From: Sphingomonas sp. TZW2008
GTDB lineage: Bacteria; Pseudomonadota; Alphaproteobacteria; Sphingomonadales; Sphingomonadaceae
Reading direction: 5' to 3'
Length of the DNA stretch: 64,000 nucleotides
NCBI RefSeq assembly: GCF_002117915.1
Contig: NZ_BDJB01000010.1
Span: 1-64,000 of the forward strand
A model generated the notes under the pieces. The model saw only the letters and a list, made by a program, of their open reading frames with translations. It did no database searches and was not told the origin of the DNA. Shown piece by piece: positions 45,226 to 54,232 of this stretch. The number at the start of each line of letters is the position of its first letter. Position 1 is the stretch's first letter. The position numbers were made by a program, and so were the translations under genes.

Positions 45226-45346
45226 CCGGCTGCGGGCGTGGACCGCGTTCAAGGCCGTTTCGCTATCGGAGCCGATCGTCAGATCCCGTGGGCGACTAGC
45301 GCGTCAGCCTCAGATTTGAAATCCGGGTCGAGCCGGGGGATCGGCG

Positions 45347-46657
45347 TCAGCCGCTGATCCGCGCAGTCGACACCGCGTTGAAGAACAGCTTGTCGAGCGC
45401 GGCCGATATGTCCTGGTTGGTCGTCACCTTGGTGTAGAGGCCATCGGAGGCGCACGCCTGCAACGCGGGCTCGATGGTGTGGAGATGCGGCGCGACGTTG
45501 GTCTGCGACCAGGGATCGTCGGTCAGCGCTTGGGCGAGATATTCGGTGTAGAGGATCGCGATGCGGATGCGACGGTTCTTGATCGCGGTGCAGCGCGTCG
45601 CATCGAACGCGATCTCTGGCTTCCCATTGGCGCGGAACTCGTCCTTCATGCCGTCGGTGATGATGAACAGCACGCCCTGCGGCGGATTGTTGTTCAGTCC
45701 GGTTCCCGGATCGGTCATCGCCGCGTTGGCGCGATCGGTCGCGTCATCGCTCGCGCTGTCGCGATCGCCGTAACCGACGTCGGTCGTTGCGCACGCCTGC
45801 GTCGGGCAACCGTTCGAGTAGAACAGCGACGGCGTCATGTTCACCGTCTTGGTCGCGGCGGCGTCGAGGTCGGACGTCATCGCCTGCAGCGTCGTATAGC
45901 CGCCCGCGCCGCGGAAGGTGGCGATTGCCATGCGATAGCGCGCGCCGTTCTTGCTCGACACCGACTTCGCGGTGGTGGCGAGGCGCGAGATCGCGGTGCC
46001 CGCCTCGTCGATGCGCAGTTTGAGATTGTACGATTTCGCAACGCCGTACAGATCGGTCATGTTGCCGTTCGCGTCGCGCCCCTGAACGTCGTTGGTCGAG
46101 TGGCAGGCGAACTGGCAGTTGCGCGTGTTGCTCTGTCCGACGAGCCGCAGCCCTTCCGTCGTGACCGGCAGCGCCATCGAGCCTGAGACGTCGGCGAGCA
46201 TGTAGAAATCGATGTTCGGTGCGGTGGCGTTGGTGGTGACCGACGTACCGCCGATGTCGAGCGTGTTGACGGCCAGGATCTTGGCAAAGGTGTTGCGCGA
46301 CGTGCCACGATAGGTGACGGTCGCCGTGCGGCGCCCGTTTGCGTCGGTCGGTGCGCTGACGGTCAGCGCGGTGATCGTAACCCCCGCGGCAGCGAGGATC
46401 GGCGACGCCTGTACCTGGAACATCTGCTGCGCATAGGCGGCGGCGGCGGCATCGGATTGCGTCAGGACGAGCTTGCTGACGGCAACGAGCGCAGCGGCGT
46501 CGGCGACCGCGTTGAGCTTCGTCTGCGACTTCATTGCGCGGGCGTAATCCACCCCCATGCCGATGGTGAAGCATAGCGGGATGACGGTGAAGGCGAAGAT
46601 CATCAGCGTCGCACCGCGACGGTCGTGCCGCAGGCGGCGCCAGAGCCGAAGCATCAT
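45347..46657 (-). CDS. tadG: TadG-like pilus-assembly protein with von Willebrand A domain
   Basis: 436 aa from ATG 46657, one base after the TadE stop codon. An N-terminal helix of TadE/G type (RRGATLMIFAFTVIPLCFTIGMGVDYA, with the processing-site-like Gly/Ala region) is followed by a VWA domain: MIDAS motif DVSGS in YMLADVSGSMALP and VLFIITDGMKDEF. TadG anchors Flp/tad pili in the envelope. No other tad machinery gene (CpaF, TadB/C, RcpA, Flp) is in the window. Confidence 0.87.
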   Translation of the reverse strand: MMLRLWRRLRHDRRGATLMIFAFTVIPLCFTIGMGVDYARAMKSQTKLNAVADAAALVAVSKLVLTQSDAAAAAYAQQMFQVQASPILAAAGVTITALTVSAPTDANGRRTATVTYRGTSRNTFAKILAVNTLDIGGTSVTTNATAPNIDFYMLADVSGSMALPVTTEGLRLVGQSNTRNCQFACHSTNDVQGRDANGNMTDLYGVAKSYNLKLRIDEAGTAISRLATTAKSVSSKNGARYRMAIATFRGAGGYTTLQAMTSDLDAAATKTVNMTPSLFYSNGCPTQACATTDVGYGDRDSASDDATDRANAAMTDPGTGLNNNPPQGVLFIITDGMKDEFRANGKPEIAFDATRCTAIKNRRIRIAILYTEYLAQALTDDPWSQTNVAPHLHTIEPALQACASDGLYTKVTTNQDISAALDKLFFNAVSTARISG

Positions 46658-46658
46658 C

Positions 46659-47198
46659 TCAGCAATCCCCGCAGTCGATCTTGGTGCTGTTGCGCGGCAG
46701 CATGTAGAGGCTGTCCGCCAACCGGACCGCGGCGAGTTCGCCGAAGAAGACGGGTGGCGTGTAACCATAGGTGACTTCGGACAGCAGGAAATAGGTGCCG
46801 GGGATGCGCATCTGCGCCGGGATCGTGACCTGCGTGCCCTTCGCCAGCGGCAGGCCGCCGCGTGCGCGGCTCCACTGGACGAAGGTGCGATTGCTCGCGT
46901 CGGTCATCACCTGCGTTACGCGCATCGTCGCCGGGCCGGCGGGATAGGGGGCGAGCACCTGCGTGCTTGCGCCAAGCACGCCGTCAACCGCGGCCGCGGT
47001 CGTATCACCCGTCAGGTTCTGCGCGACGAGATCGGCGAGCGCGCGCGTCGCGATCGTCACCTTGCGGTTGCAGGCGATCGCATCCTGCAGCTGGAGCGTG
47101 CCGTAATAGAGGACGAGCGCCACCGGCAGCACGAGCGCGAATTCAATCAGCGCGGTACCCGCTCGGTTCGCGCGCAGCCGGCGCAGCGCGGCGATCAT
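46659..47198 (-). CDS. tadE: TadE-like minor pilin
   Basis: 179 aa. Short N-terminal basic stretch RRLRANRAG and a hydrophobic helix TALIEFALVLPVALVLYYGTLQLQ, the TadE signature (conserved Glu in the helix). The remainder is a small soluble domain. Prepilin-peptidase processing before the helix is expected from the family. It overlaps the upstream TadE-like gene by 4 bp and precedes tadG by one base. Confidence 0.85.
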   Translation of the reverse strand: MIAALRRLRANRAGTALIEFALVLPVALVLYYGTLQLQDAIACNRKVTIATRALADLVAQNLTGDTTAAAVDGVLGASTQVLAPYPAGPATMRVTQVMTDASNRTFVQWSRARGGLPLAKGTQVTIPAQMRIPGTYFLLSEVTYGYTPPVFFGELAAVRLADSLYMLPRNSTKIDCGDC

Positions 47199-47770
47199 CG
47201 GTACGCTTCCGATTTGCCGACCGATGTCGCCACCAGCAGCCGCGTGCGCGCGCCGCGGTTCGCCAGCAGGACGAGCGGATCGGCCTCGATTGGCCAGGGG
47301 TACATCAGCCGCACGAGGACGATCGCGCCGCCCGAGCCAAGATCATAGGCGAAATTGTTAGTGACCTTGCCTGCCGAATCGTACGTCAGCGTCGGCACCG
47401 TGCTGTCGATCGTGTCCCACGTCGCGGCGCTCTTCACCTCGACGAGCAGTTTGGCGCATTTGAGGAACGGCGGCAGCGCCGCGCAGGCGGCCTGGCGATA
47501 GCGTTCGGCGAGCTGCGCGTCGGTCATCCCCTGCGTCCGCCCGGTCGCGTCGGCGAGCTGCGCCTTGCCGGTGATGACGTTGCGCGCCGACGCCTCGACG
47601 CCGGTCTCGAGCGCCTCTGCAGCGAAATAGACGAGGCTGGTCTGCAGGATCGCCAGCATGAGCGCGATGAACGGGATCGCGACGAACGCGAATTCGACGA
47701 TCACCGCGCCGCGCCGATCGCGGATTACGCGGAGCGCTCGACGCGCGATAAGGCGATAAGAAAGGTTCAT
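47195..47770 (-). CDS. TadE-like pseudopilin (first gene of the operon)
   Basis: 191 aa from ATG 47770. N-terminal basic segment and hydrophobic helix with RRGAVIVEFAFVAIPFIALMLAILQTSLVYF, again the TadE pattern (E in the helix), then a soluble domain with two Cys (ACAALPPFLKCAK) that could form a disulfide. 4-bp overlap with the next gene. Likely a minor pilin of the Tad system together with the other two. Confidence 0.85.
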   Translation of the reverse strand: MNLSYRLIARRALRVIRDRRGAVIVEFAFVAIPFIALMLAILQTSLVYFAAEALETGVEASARNVITGKAQLADATGRTQGMTDAQLAERYRQAACAALPPFLKCAKLLVEVKSAATWDTIDSTVPTLTYDSAGKVTNNFAYDLGSGGAIVLVRLMYPWPIEADPLVLLANRGARTRLLVATSVGKSEAYR

Positions 47771-48079
47771 TCCGGTTCGATCGCCGGCATCCATGCCGAT
47801 CAACCGTTAAAATTCGGCCAATTGGCTACGGCCGTCGGGCGGTCCGACCGGCATCGGGGCCTGAGCTCATGATATGTGCGACAGACTATCTTAGTACATA
47901 AGTACCCAATCACCCATCGCTGTTTAACGAGTGTAGAGCAGGCATGCGGGCTTCGCTGTAGCAGACTTGCCGTATTACGCTCAAACTATGTCTATACTTG
48001 GCTGGGCAGGGGCAAAAAGTTCTAGGCGAGGCTGATGTAGAGGTTGGCTTAGAAAGAACTCTAGAAATTAACCTATGTT
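47771..48079. other. Gene-free divergent region between Tad operon and LOV kinase
   Basis: About 310 bp, AT-richer than its surroundings. No protein-like frame, tRNA or hairpin terminator was seen. It must include the promoter of the Tad operon on the minus strand, which I could not locate; the plus-strand EcfG promoter follows immediately. Confidence 0.5.
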
Positions 48080-48104
48080 GGAACTTCGGCTCGGTACGCA
48101 CGTT
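48080..48104 (+). promoter_or_regulatory. EcfG-type promoter upstream of the LOV histidine kinase
   Basis: GGAAC (48080-48084), 16 bp, CGTT (48101-48104): exact EcfG consensus, ending 52 bp before ATG 48157. This puts a light-sensor kinase under probable general-stress control. Confidence 0.72.
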
Positions 48105-48156
48105 CGGCCACTAGGCCGGCGCTTCGGGGCATGCCCATCTCTCGCGCAGGACCTCG

Positions 48157-49797
48157 ATGACCGACACGACTACCGAGACGCCGCCGGGCGGCCCACCGCC
48201 CCACCTGCCCGGCCGCGCCAATCACGACATGAGCGACGACAGCAACAGCATCTTCTTCGCCGCGGTGAAGACGACGCGGATGCCGATGATCGTCACCGAT
48301 CCCAATCAGCCCGACAATCCCATCGTCTTCGCCAATCCGGCGTTCATCAACATGACGGGCTATGCGTGGGAAGAACTCGTCGGGCGCAATTGCCGGCTGT
48401 TGCAAGGGCCGGACACCGATCGCGAGACGGTGGCCGAGGTGCGCCGCGCGGTCGAGCGCCGGCAGGAGACGTCGGTCGAAATCCTCAATTACAAGAAAAA
48501 CGGCGCGGCGTTCTGGAACGCCTTGTTCATCTCGCCGGTGTTCGACGCGGACAATCAGCTGATCTATTTCTTCGCCTCGCAGCTCGACGTGACGCGGCGT
48601 CGCGACGCGGAGGAGGGGTTGCGGCAGGCGCAGAAGATGGAGGCGGTCGGCCAGCTGACGGGCGGCGTGGCACACGACTTCAATAACCTGCTGACGGTGA
48701 TTCAGGGCTTTGGCGACGTGCTGAAGCATCAGATCGAGGGCGATGGTGACTTCGACCGGCGGAAGGCGGCACGCTCGATCAACGCCGTGCTGCAGGCGGC
48801 GGAGCGCGGCGCGACGCTGACGCAGCAGCTGCTCGCCTTCTCCCGCCGGCAGAAGCTGCAGGGCCGCGTGATCAACATCGTCGACCTGATCGACGAATTG
48901 CAGCCGCTGATCGAGCGGACCGCGGGCGGGCTCGTCAAGGTGCAGATCGCGCATCAGGAGACGACCTGCAACGCGCGCATCGATCCGACGCAGGCGGAGC
49001 TCGCGATCATCAATATCCTGCTCAACGCGCGCGACGCGATGCCCAACGGGGGCAAGATCCTGATCGACGTGCGTAATCGCTCGATCGACGTGACCGACAA
49101 GGGGTTCGGTGAGATCGAGGCAGGCAATTACGTATCGGTGACGATCACCGACGAGGGTGTCGGCATGTCGCCCGAGGTGTTGAAGCGGGTGACCGAGCCG
49201 TTCTTCACCACCAAGGATCAGGGTAAGGGCACGGGGCTCGGGCTGTCGATGGTCTATGGCTTCGTCAAGCAATCGGGCGGGTCGCTCGAGATCCAGTCGG
49301 AAGAGGGGCGCGGCACCACGGTGCGCATGCTGTTCCCGTGTGAGACGGCGCAGCTCGATCCGGTACACGCGCGCGTTCAACGCTCGCTCGCCGACAAACG
49401 CGGCAGCGAGACGGTGCTGATCGTCGAGGATCAGATCGACGTCGGCGACTATGCCGAAACCGTGCTTGCCGAGTTCGGCTACACCGTGCTGCGCGCGGAG
49501 AATGCCAACGAGGCGCTGGCGCTGCTCGACGGCGCAGGCCAGATCGACCTGTTGTTCAGCGACCTGATCATGCCGGGCGGCATGAACGGCGTGATGCTGG
49601 CGCGCGAGGTGAAGCGACGACGCCCCAAGATGCGCGTGCTGCTCACCACCGGCTACGCCGAATCGTCGATCGAGCGCGTGGACGCGCGTGGCGCGGAGTT
49701 CGAGCTGATCCAGAAACCGTACAAGCGCAGCGAACTCGCCACCAAAGTGCGGCAGGTGATCGAAGGCCCGACCGGAATCGGCACGCACGGCGGATAA
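48157..49797 (+). CDS. LOV-domain hybrid histidine kinase with receiver domain
   Basis: 546 aa. A LOV photosensor (~32-140) with the flavin-adduct motif NCRLLQGP (Cys79) and the [11 protein letters not shown] strand; HisKA-type H-box [11 protein letters not shown] (His173); HATPase with [20 protein letters not shown] and [14 protein letters not shown]; then a receiver domain with phospho-acceptor Asp469 in [11 protein letters not shown] and Lys in IQKPY. Blue light should form a cysteinyl-FMN adduct and change kinase output. The order LOV-HK-REC is known from Pseudomonas-type and Brucella-related LOV kinases. It is soluble (no membrane helix) and lies behind an exact EcfG-type promoter. Confidence 0.93.
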   Translation: MTDTTTETPPGGPPPHLPGRANHDMSDDSNSIFFAAVKTTRMPMIVTDPNQPDNPIVFANPAFINMTGYAWEELVGRNCRLLQGPDTDRETVAEVRRAVERRQETSVEILNYKKNGAAFWNALFISPVFDADNQLIYFFASQLDVTRRRDAEEGLRQAQKMEAVGQLTGGVAHDFNNLLTVIQGFGDVLKHQIEGDGDFDRRKAARSINAVLQAAERGATLTQQLLAFSRRQKLQGRVINIVDLIDELQPLIERTAGGLVKVQIAHQETTCNARIDPTQAELAIINILLNARDAMPNGGKILIDVRNRSIDVTDKGFGEIEAGNYVSVTITDEGVGMSPEVLKRVTEPFFTTKDQGKGTGLGLSMVYGFVKQSGGSLEIQSEEGRGTTVRMLFPCETAQLDPVHARVQRSLADKRGSETVLIVEDQIDVGDYAETVLAEFGYTVLRAENANEALALLDGAGQIDLLFSDLIMPGGMNGVMLAREVKRRRPKMRVLLTTGYAESSIERVDARGAEFELIQKPYKRSELATKVRQVIEGPTGIGTHGG

Positions 49798-49856
49798 TGC
49801 GGCGGCCAGTGCCGCCGATTGCTGCAACGACCAACATGGATTAGGGTGTTCCCGCT

Positions 49857-51347
49857 TTGGACCGCCAGCCGCTCGCTCCCCAACCCGTCACGCCGTTCGA
49901 ACCCTCGCCCGAGGTCGCCGCGGCGATCGCGGCGTTCGCGGCCGATCTCGACCGCGGCGATCCGATGCAGGTCGGCTTCATCATGACCCCCGTCGCGATG
50001 GTGGTCGCCGACCCGACGCTGCCCGACAGCCCGCTGATCTTCGTCAATCGCGCGTTCGAGCAGCTGACCGGCTTTCCCGCCAGCGAGGTGCTGGGGCGCA
50101 ACTGCCGGTTCATGCAGGGGCCGCTGACCGATCCCGACGACGTTGCGCGACTGAAAGACGCGATCGTCCGGCGCGAGCCGATGGAACTCGATCTGCTGAA
50201 CCATCGACGCGACGGCACGCCGTTCTGGAACCGGCTGATGGTCGCGCCGGTGTTTCGCGACGACGGATCCCTGCGCTATTTCGTCGCCTCGCAGATCGAC
50301 GTCACGATCGAGCGGCACCGCGTGCACAAGCTCGAGCAGGATCGCGAGGCGCTCGCCGCCGAGGTGGCGCAGCGCGACGCCGATCTCGCGGCGCACAATG
50401 CGCGGCTGCGGCTGGCACTGAAGGCGGGCGCGCTCGGCACCTGGACGCTCGATCTGCCCGAACTGGTGCTGACCGCCTCGTCCGGCTGCAAGCGCGTATT
50501 CGGCCGGTCGCTCGCGGCGCCGTTCACCTACGAGGATCTGCTGGCGGCGATCCACCCCGACGATCTGCCGGCAATGCAGATGGCGGTGCGGCGCACGATC
50601 GAACAGGGTGTGCCCTACGAGATCGAATATCGCATCCTGACGCCGTCGGGCGAGCAGCGCTGGGTGCTGGTGCAAGGCGAGTTGCAGTATCGTGCGGACG
50701 GATCGCCGCTGTCGATGGCGGGCTTCTCGACGGACATCTCGCAGCGCAAGTTCGCCGAGGAGCATCGCGCGGTGCTGGCGCGCGAGCTGACACACCGCGT
50801 CAAGAACACGCTCGCGACGGTCAATGCGGTGGTCAATCAGACGCTGCGCGACGCCGCGTCGATCGAGGATGCGGCGGCGACGATTTCAGGGCGGATCGCG
50901 AGCCTCGGCGCGGCGCAGGAGCTGCTGATCCAGGACGAAGTGGAGGGCGCGGCGATCGGCGACATCGTCGAGAAGGCGCTGCTGCCGTTCCGCGACCGCG
51001 GCGGCGCGCGCTTCTCGGTCGACGGGCCCGCGGTGCGGCTGTCGCCCGAGATCACGCTCGCGCTCGCGATGGCGTTGCACGAACTGGCGACCAACGCGGT
51101 CAAATACGGCGCGCTGTCGGTCCCCGACGGGCGCGTCGCGATCGAATGGTCGATCCGGCGCACAGAGGGCGAGCGGCGGCTGTTCTTCTGCTGGGGCGAG
51201 CACGACGGGCCCCCGGTGGTGCCGCCGACACGCACCGGGTTCGGCACGCGGATGATCGAGCGCGTGCTGCGCAAGCACGTGCGCGGCGGCGCGGAAATCC
51301 AGTACCTCGAGAGCGGCGTCCGCTTCGAGATTGAGGCGCCGATCTGA
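49857..51347 (+). CDS. LOV-PAS HWE-family histidine kinase
   Basis: 496 aa from TTG 49857; an ATG-initiated alternative is not obvious upstream because an in-frame stop intervenes. LOV domain (~35-150) with NCRFMQGP (Cys83), a linker coiled coil, a second PAS (~185-300), and an HWE kinase core: ELTHRVKNTLATVNAVVNQTL with His313, and HELATNAVKYGALS of the ATPase. HWE/HisKA2 LOV kinases commonly feed the PhyR general-stress pathway in alphaproteobacteria. No PhyR/NepR/EcfG genes are in the window. It is 59 bp downstream of the hybrid LOV kinase and may share its transcript. Confidence 0.9.
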   Translation: MDRQPLAPQPVTPFEPSPEVAAAIAAFAADLDRGDPMQVGFIMTPVAMVVADPTLPDSPLIFVNRAFEQLTGFPASEVLGRNCRFMQGPLTDPDDVARLKDAIVRREPMELDLLNHRRDGTPFWNRLMVAPVFRDDGSLRYFVASQIDVTIERHRVHKLEQDREALAAEVAQRDADLAAHNARLRLALKAGALGTWTLDLPELVLTASSGCKRVFGRSLAAPFTYEDLLAAIHPDDLPAMQMAVRRTIEQGVPYEIEYRILTPSGEQRWVLVQGELQYRADGSPLSMAGFSTDISQRKFAEEHRAVLARELTHRVKNTLATVNAVVNQTLRDAASIEDAAATISGRIASLGAAQELLIQDEVEGAAIGDIVEKALLPFRDRGGARFSVDGPAVRLSPEITLALAMALHELATNAVKYGALSVPDGRVAIEWSIRRTEGERRLFFCWGEHDGPPVVPPTRTGFGTRMIERVLRKHVRGGAEIQYLESGVRFEIEAPI

Positions 51348-51428
51348 TCGCCGGTTGATGAGAAGGCCTATCGTCGGAGGCTTCGAGCCCGCAGGTGACG
51401 TTCGGCGCGCGCGGGCATACAGGGCGCC

Positions 51429-53081
51429 ATGAGCCTCGCGACGCGGATCCGTGCTTTCCTCGCGGAGGAAGACTGGCAGTTCGCCCCGCACGAGCTGCCG
51501 ACGATGCCCGGCTCGCCGGGCTCGCCCGCCCATCCGTGGCGCCGACGCATCGCCTACGTGCTGGTCGCTGTGCTGGTCGGCCTTACCGGCGGCTTCGGCA
51601 ATGCGCTGATCGCCGCCAACACGACGTCGCTCGGCGGCGCATTGGGGCTCGATCCCGCGCAGGTCGCGTGGCTGCCGACCGTCTATGTGATGACGAACGT
51701 CAGCATCAACCTGCTGCTGATCAAGTTCCGACAGCAATTCGGCCTGCGCCCGTTCGCGATCATCTTTCTGGTGCTCTACGTCGGCTTCACCTTCGCGCAT
51801 CTGTTCGTACGCGATTTCGGCTCGGCGATCCTGGTGCGCGCGGCGAGCGGGATGGCGGGGGCGCCGCTCTCCAGCCTCGCGCTCTATTACCTAATGCAGG
51901 CGTTCCCGGCAGGATGGCGGCTGCGCGCGGTCGTCGTCGGGATCGGCATTCCGCAATGCGCGACGCCGCTCGCGCGCCTGTTTTCGCCCGAGCTGCTGGC
52001 AATGAGCCAGTGGCGTACGCTGTACCTGTTCGAACTCGGGCTTGCCGCGCTCAGCCTCGCCGCGGTGCTCGCCTTCCGCCTGCCGCCGACGGTGCGGATC
52101 GAGGCGTTCGAGAAGCTCGATTTCGTCACCTTTCCGCTGTTCGCCGGCGCGATGGCGCTCGTCGCAGCGGTGCTCGGGCTCGGCCGCATCGTGTGGTGGA
52201 CCGAGGCGCCGTGGATCGGCTGGGCGCTGCTCGCCGCGATCCCGATGCTCGTCGCCGCGCTCGTCATCGAGCATGGCCGCGCGAACCCGCTGCTCAACAC
52301 GCGCTGGCTGGCGAGCGCCGACATCGTACGCTTCGCGATCGTCACGATCATGGCGCGCATCGTCCTGTCGGAACAGACCTACGGCGCGGTCGGGCTGCTG
52401 ACCGTGCTGGGGCAGAACAACGATCAGCTGATCGTGTTCTTCCTGATCATCTTCGCCGCGACCGTCGCGGGCGTGGCGGCGAGCGCGGCGACGATCGATC
52501 CGCAGCGGCTGACCCAGCCCGTGATGCTGGCGATCGGCCTCGTCGCGGTGGCGGCCTATGCCGATTCGCACGCGACGAGTCTGACGCGAGCGCCGCAACT
52601 CTACGTCACGCAGGCGCTGATCGCCTTCTCGGCGGCCTTCTTCCTCGGCCCGGCGCTGCTGTTCGGGATGACGCGCGCGCTGGCGGCGGGCAGCGGGCAC
52701 ATCATCAGCTTCATCGCGCTGTTCGGCATCGTCAATTCGATCGGCGGGCTCGGCGGATCGGCGCTGCTCGGCACGTATCAGGTGATGCGCGAGAAGGCGC
52801 ACAGCGCCGCGATCGTCGAGGCGGTGGCGCCGACCGACCCGCTGGTGCAGGCGCGGCTGGCAGCCGGCGCCGCGGGCGTCGCGCGCGTCGTCGGCGATCC
52901 GGCGCTGGCGCGCGCCGAAGGCGGCGCGCTGCTGGCGCAGAGCGCGACGCGCGAGGCGAACATCCTGGCCTATAACGACGTCTTTCGCCTGATCGCATTG
53001 CTCGCCGCGCTGACCTTCGCCTATCTCGCTTTCCTTCTGTTTCGCCGCCGCATCCGCGCCCGGCGCGAGGCCCTTGCATGA
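51429..53081 (+). CDS. DHA2-type MFS multidrug transporter (EmrB-like)
   Basis: 550 aa, about 14 hydrophobic helices after a ~40-residue cytoplasmic N-terminus. Starts at ATG 51429. Features: LVGLTGGFGNALIAANTTSLGGALGLDPAQVAWLPTVY (motif between helices 1 and 2), VRAASGMAGAPLSSLALYY, and a final cytoplasmic tail. The inner-membrane half of an EmrAB/TolC-like proton-driven tripartite pump. Overlaps the EmrA-like gene by 4 bp. Confidence 0.9.
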   Translation: MSLATRIRAFLAEEDWQFAPHELPTMPGSPGSPAHPWRRRIAYVLVAVLVGLTGGFGNALIAANTTSLGGALGLDPAQVAWLPTVYVMTNVSINLLLIKFRQQFGLRPFAIIFLVLYVGFTFAHLFVRDFGSAILVRAASGMAGAPLSSLALYYLMQAFPAGWRLRAVVVGIGIPQCATPLARLFSPELLAMSQWRTLYLFELGLAALSLAAVLAFRLPPTVRIEAFEKLDFVTFPLFAGAMALVAAVLGLGRIVWWTEAPWIGWALLAAIPMLVAALVIEHGRANPLLNTRWLASADIVRFAIVTIMARIVLSEQTYGAVGLLTVLGQNNDQLIVFFLIIFAATVAGVAASAATIDPQRLTQPVMLAIGLVAVAAYADSHATSLTRAPQLYVTQALIAFSAAFFLGPALLFGMTRALAAGSGHIISFIALFGIVNSIGGLGGSALLGTYQVMREKAHSAAIVEAVAPTDPLVQARLAAGAAGVARVVGDPALARAEGGALLAQSATREANILAYNDVFRLIALLAALTFAYLAFLLFRRRIRARREALA

Positions 53082-54232
53082 CCGACGCCCGCTCGCCCGT
53101 CACCGCCACTTCAGCGACCGAGGAAAAGATTGCGGAGGATGCCGCCGCGGTGAACGCGCCGCCGGCGGGATCCGGCTGGTCGCCGCCTGCCGTATCGCGC
53201 CGCGCGGCGCTCGTCATCGCGCTGCTGGCGCTCGGCGGTATGCTGGCGGTGCTGGCGGCGTGGCGCATCTGGCCGTTCACCGTCGCGCGCGAATCGACCG
53301 ACAACGCCTATGTCCGAGGTCGGGTGACGGTGGTCGCGCCGCAGGTATCGGGCTATGTCACGCAAGTCACGGTGGCCGATTTCGCGAGCGTCCGGCGTGG
53401 CCAGCCGCTGGTGCAGATCGACCAGCGAATCTACGCGCAGCGCGTCGCGCAGGCCGAGGCGGCACTGGCCGCGCAGCAGGCGACGCTCGCGAACAACCGC
53501 CAGCAGGCGGCGAGCCGTGCGGCGAGCGTGCAGGCGCAGGACGCGGCGGTGCAGAACGCCGCAGCGCAGCTGATGCGCGCACGTGCCGACATGAACCGCG
53601 TCAACGACCTCGTCACCGATGGCTCGGTATCGCTGCGCGAGCGCGACCAGACGCTTGCCGCGCTGCGCCAAGCCGAGGCGGGCGTTGCGCAGGCGGAGGC
53701 GGCACGTGAGATCGCGCGGCAGGAAGTGCGCACCGTTGCGGTCGGGCGTGGTGGGCAGCAGGCGGGAGTGCAGGGGGCCGAGGCGGCGCTGCGGCTGGCG
53801 CGGATCGACCTTGCCAACACCGTCATCCGCGCGCCGGAGGCGGGGCGGCTGAGCGAGGTGGGCGTGCGCGTCGGGCAATATGTGACGGCCGGATCGCAGC
53901 TGATGTTCCTGGTGCCCGCCGACGTGTGGGTGATCGCCAACTTCAAGGAAGCGCAGACCGCCGACGTCCGCGTCGGCCAGCGCGCGAGCTTCACCGTCGA
54001 CGGGCTCGCCGATGCACGGCTGACCGGACGGGTCGAGCGTATCTCCCCCGCCGCCGGGAGCGAGTTCGCGGTGCTCAAGTCGGACAATGCGACGGGCAAT
54101 TTCACCAAGGTGCCACAGCGCATCGCGGTGCGGATCCGGATCGATCCCGGCCAGCCGCTCGCCGCGCGGCTGCGCCCCGGCATGTCGGTGCAGGCGCGCG
54201 TCGAAACCGCGTCGGGGGCAGCAATCCGGTGA
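53078..54232 (+). CDS. HlyD/EmrA-type periplasmic adaptor
   Basis: 384 aa. One membrane helix near 46-68 (AALVIALLALGGMLAVLAAWRIW), then STDNAYVRGRVTVVAPQVSGYV (lipoyl/barrel half), a long Ala/Gln-rich helical hairpin (~100-210), and the second lipoyl half TVIRAPEAGRLSEVGVRVGQYV. Ends with RPGMSVQARVETASG. It bridges the EmrB-like pump to an outer-membrane channel. ATGA overlap on both sides of the operon. Confidence 0.92.
   Translation: MTDARSPVTATSATEEKIAEDAAAVNAPPAGSGWSPPAVSRRAALVIALLALGGMLAVLAAWRIWPFTVARESTDNAYVRGRVTVVAPQVSGYVTQVTVADFASVRRGQPLVQIDQRIYAQRVAQAEAALAAQQATLANNRQQAASRAASVQAQDAAVQNAAAQLMRARADMNRVNDLVTDGSVSLRERDQTLAALRQAEAGVAQAEAAREIARQEVRTVAVGRGGQQAGVQGAEAALRLARIDLANTVIRAPEAGRLSEVGVRVGQYVTAGSQLMFLVPADVWVIANFKEAQTADVRVGQRASFTVDGLADARLTGRVERISPAAGSEFAVLKSDNATGNFTKVPQRIAVRIRIDPGQPLAARLRPGMSVQARVETASGAAIR

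Noticed and set aside
48073-49827. 584-codon minus-strand frame opposite the LOV kinase
   Set aside because: Shadow of a gene with complete LOV, kinase and receiver motifs.
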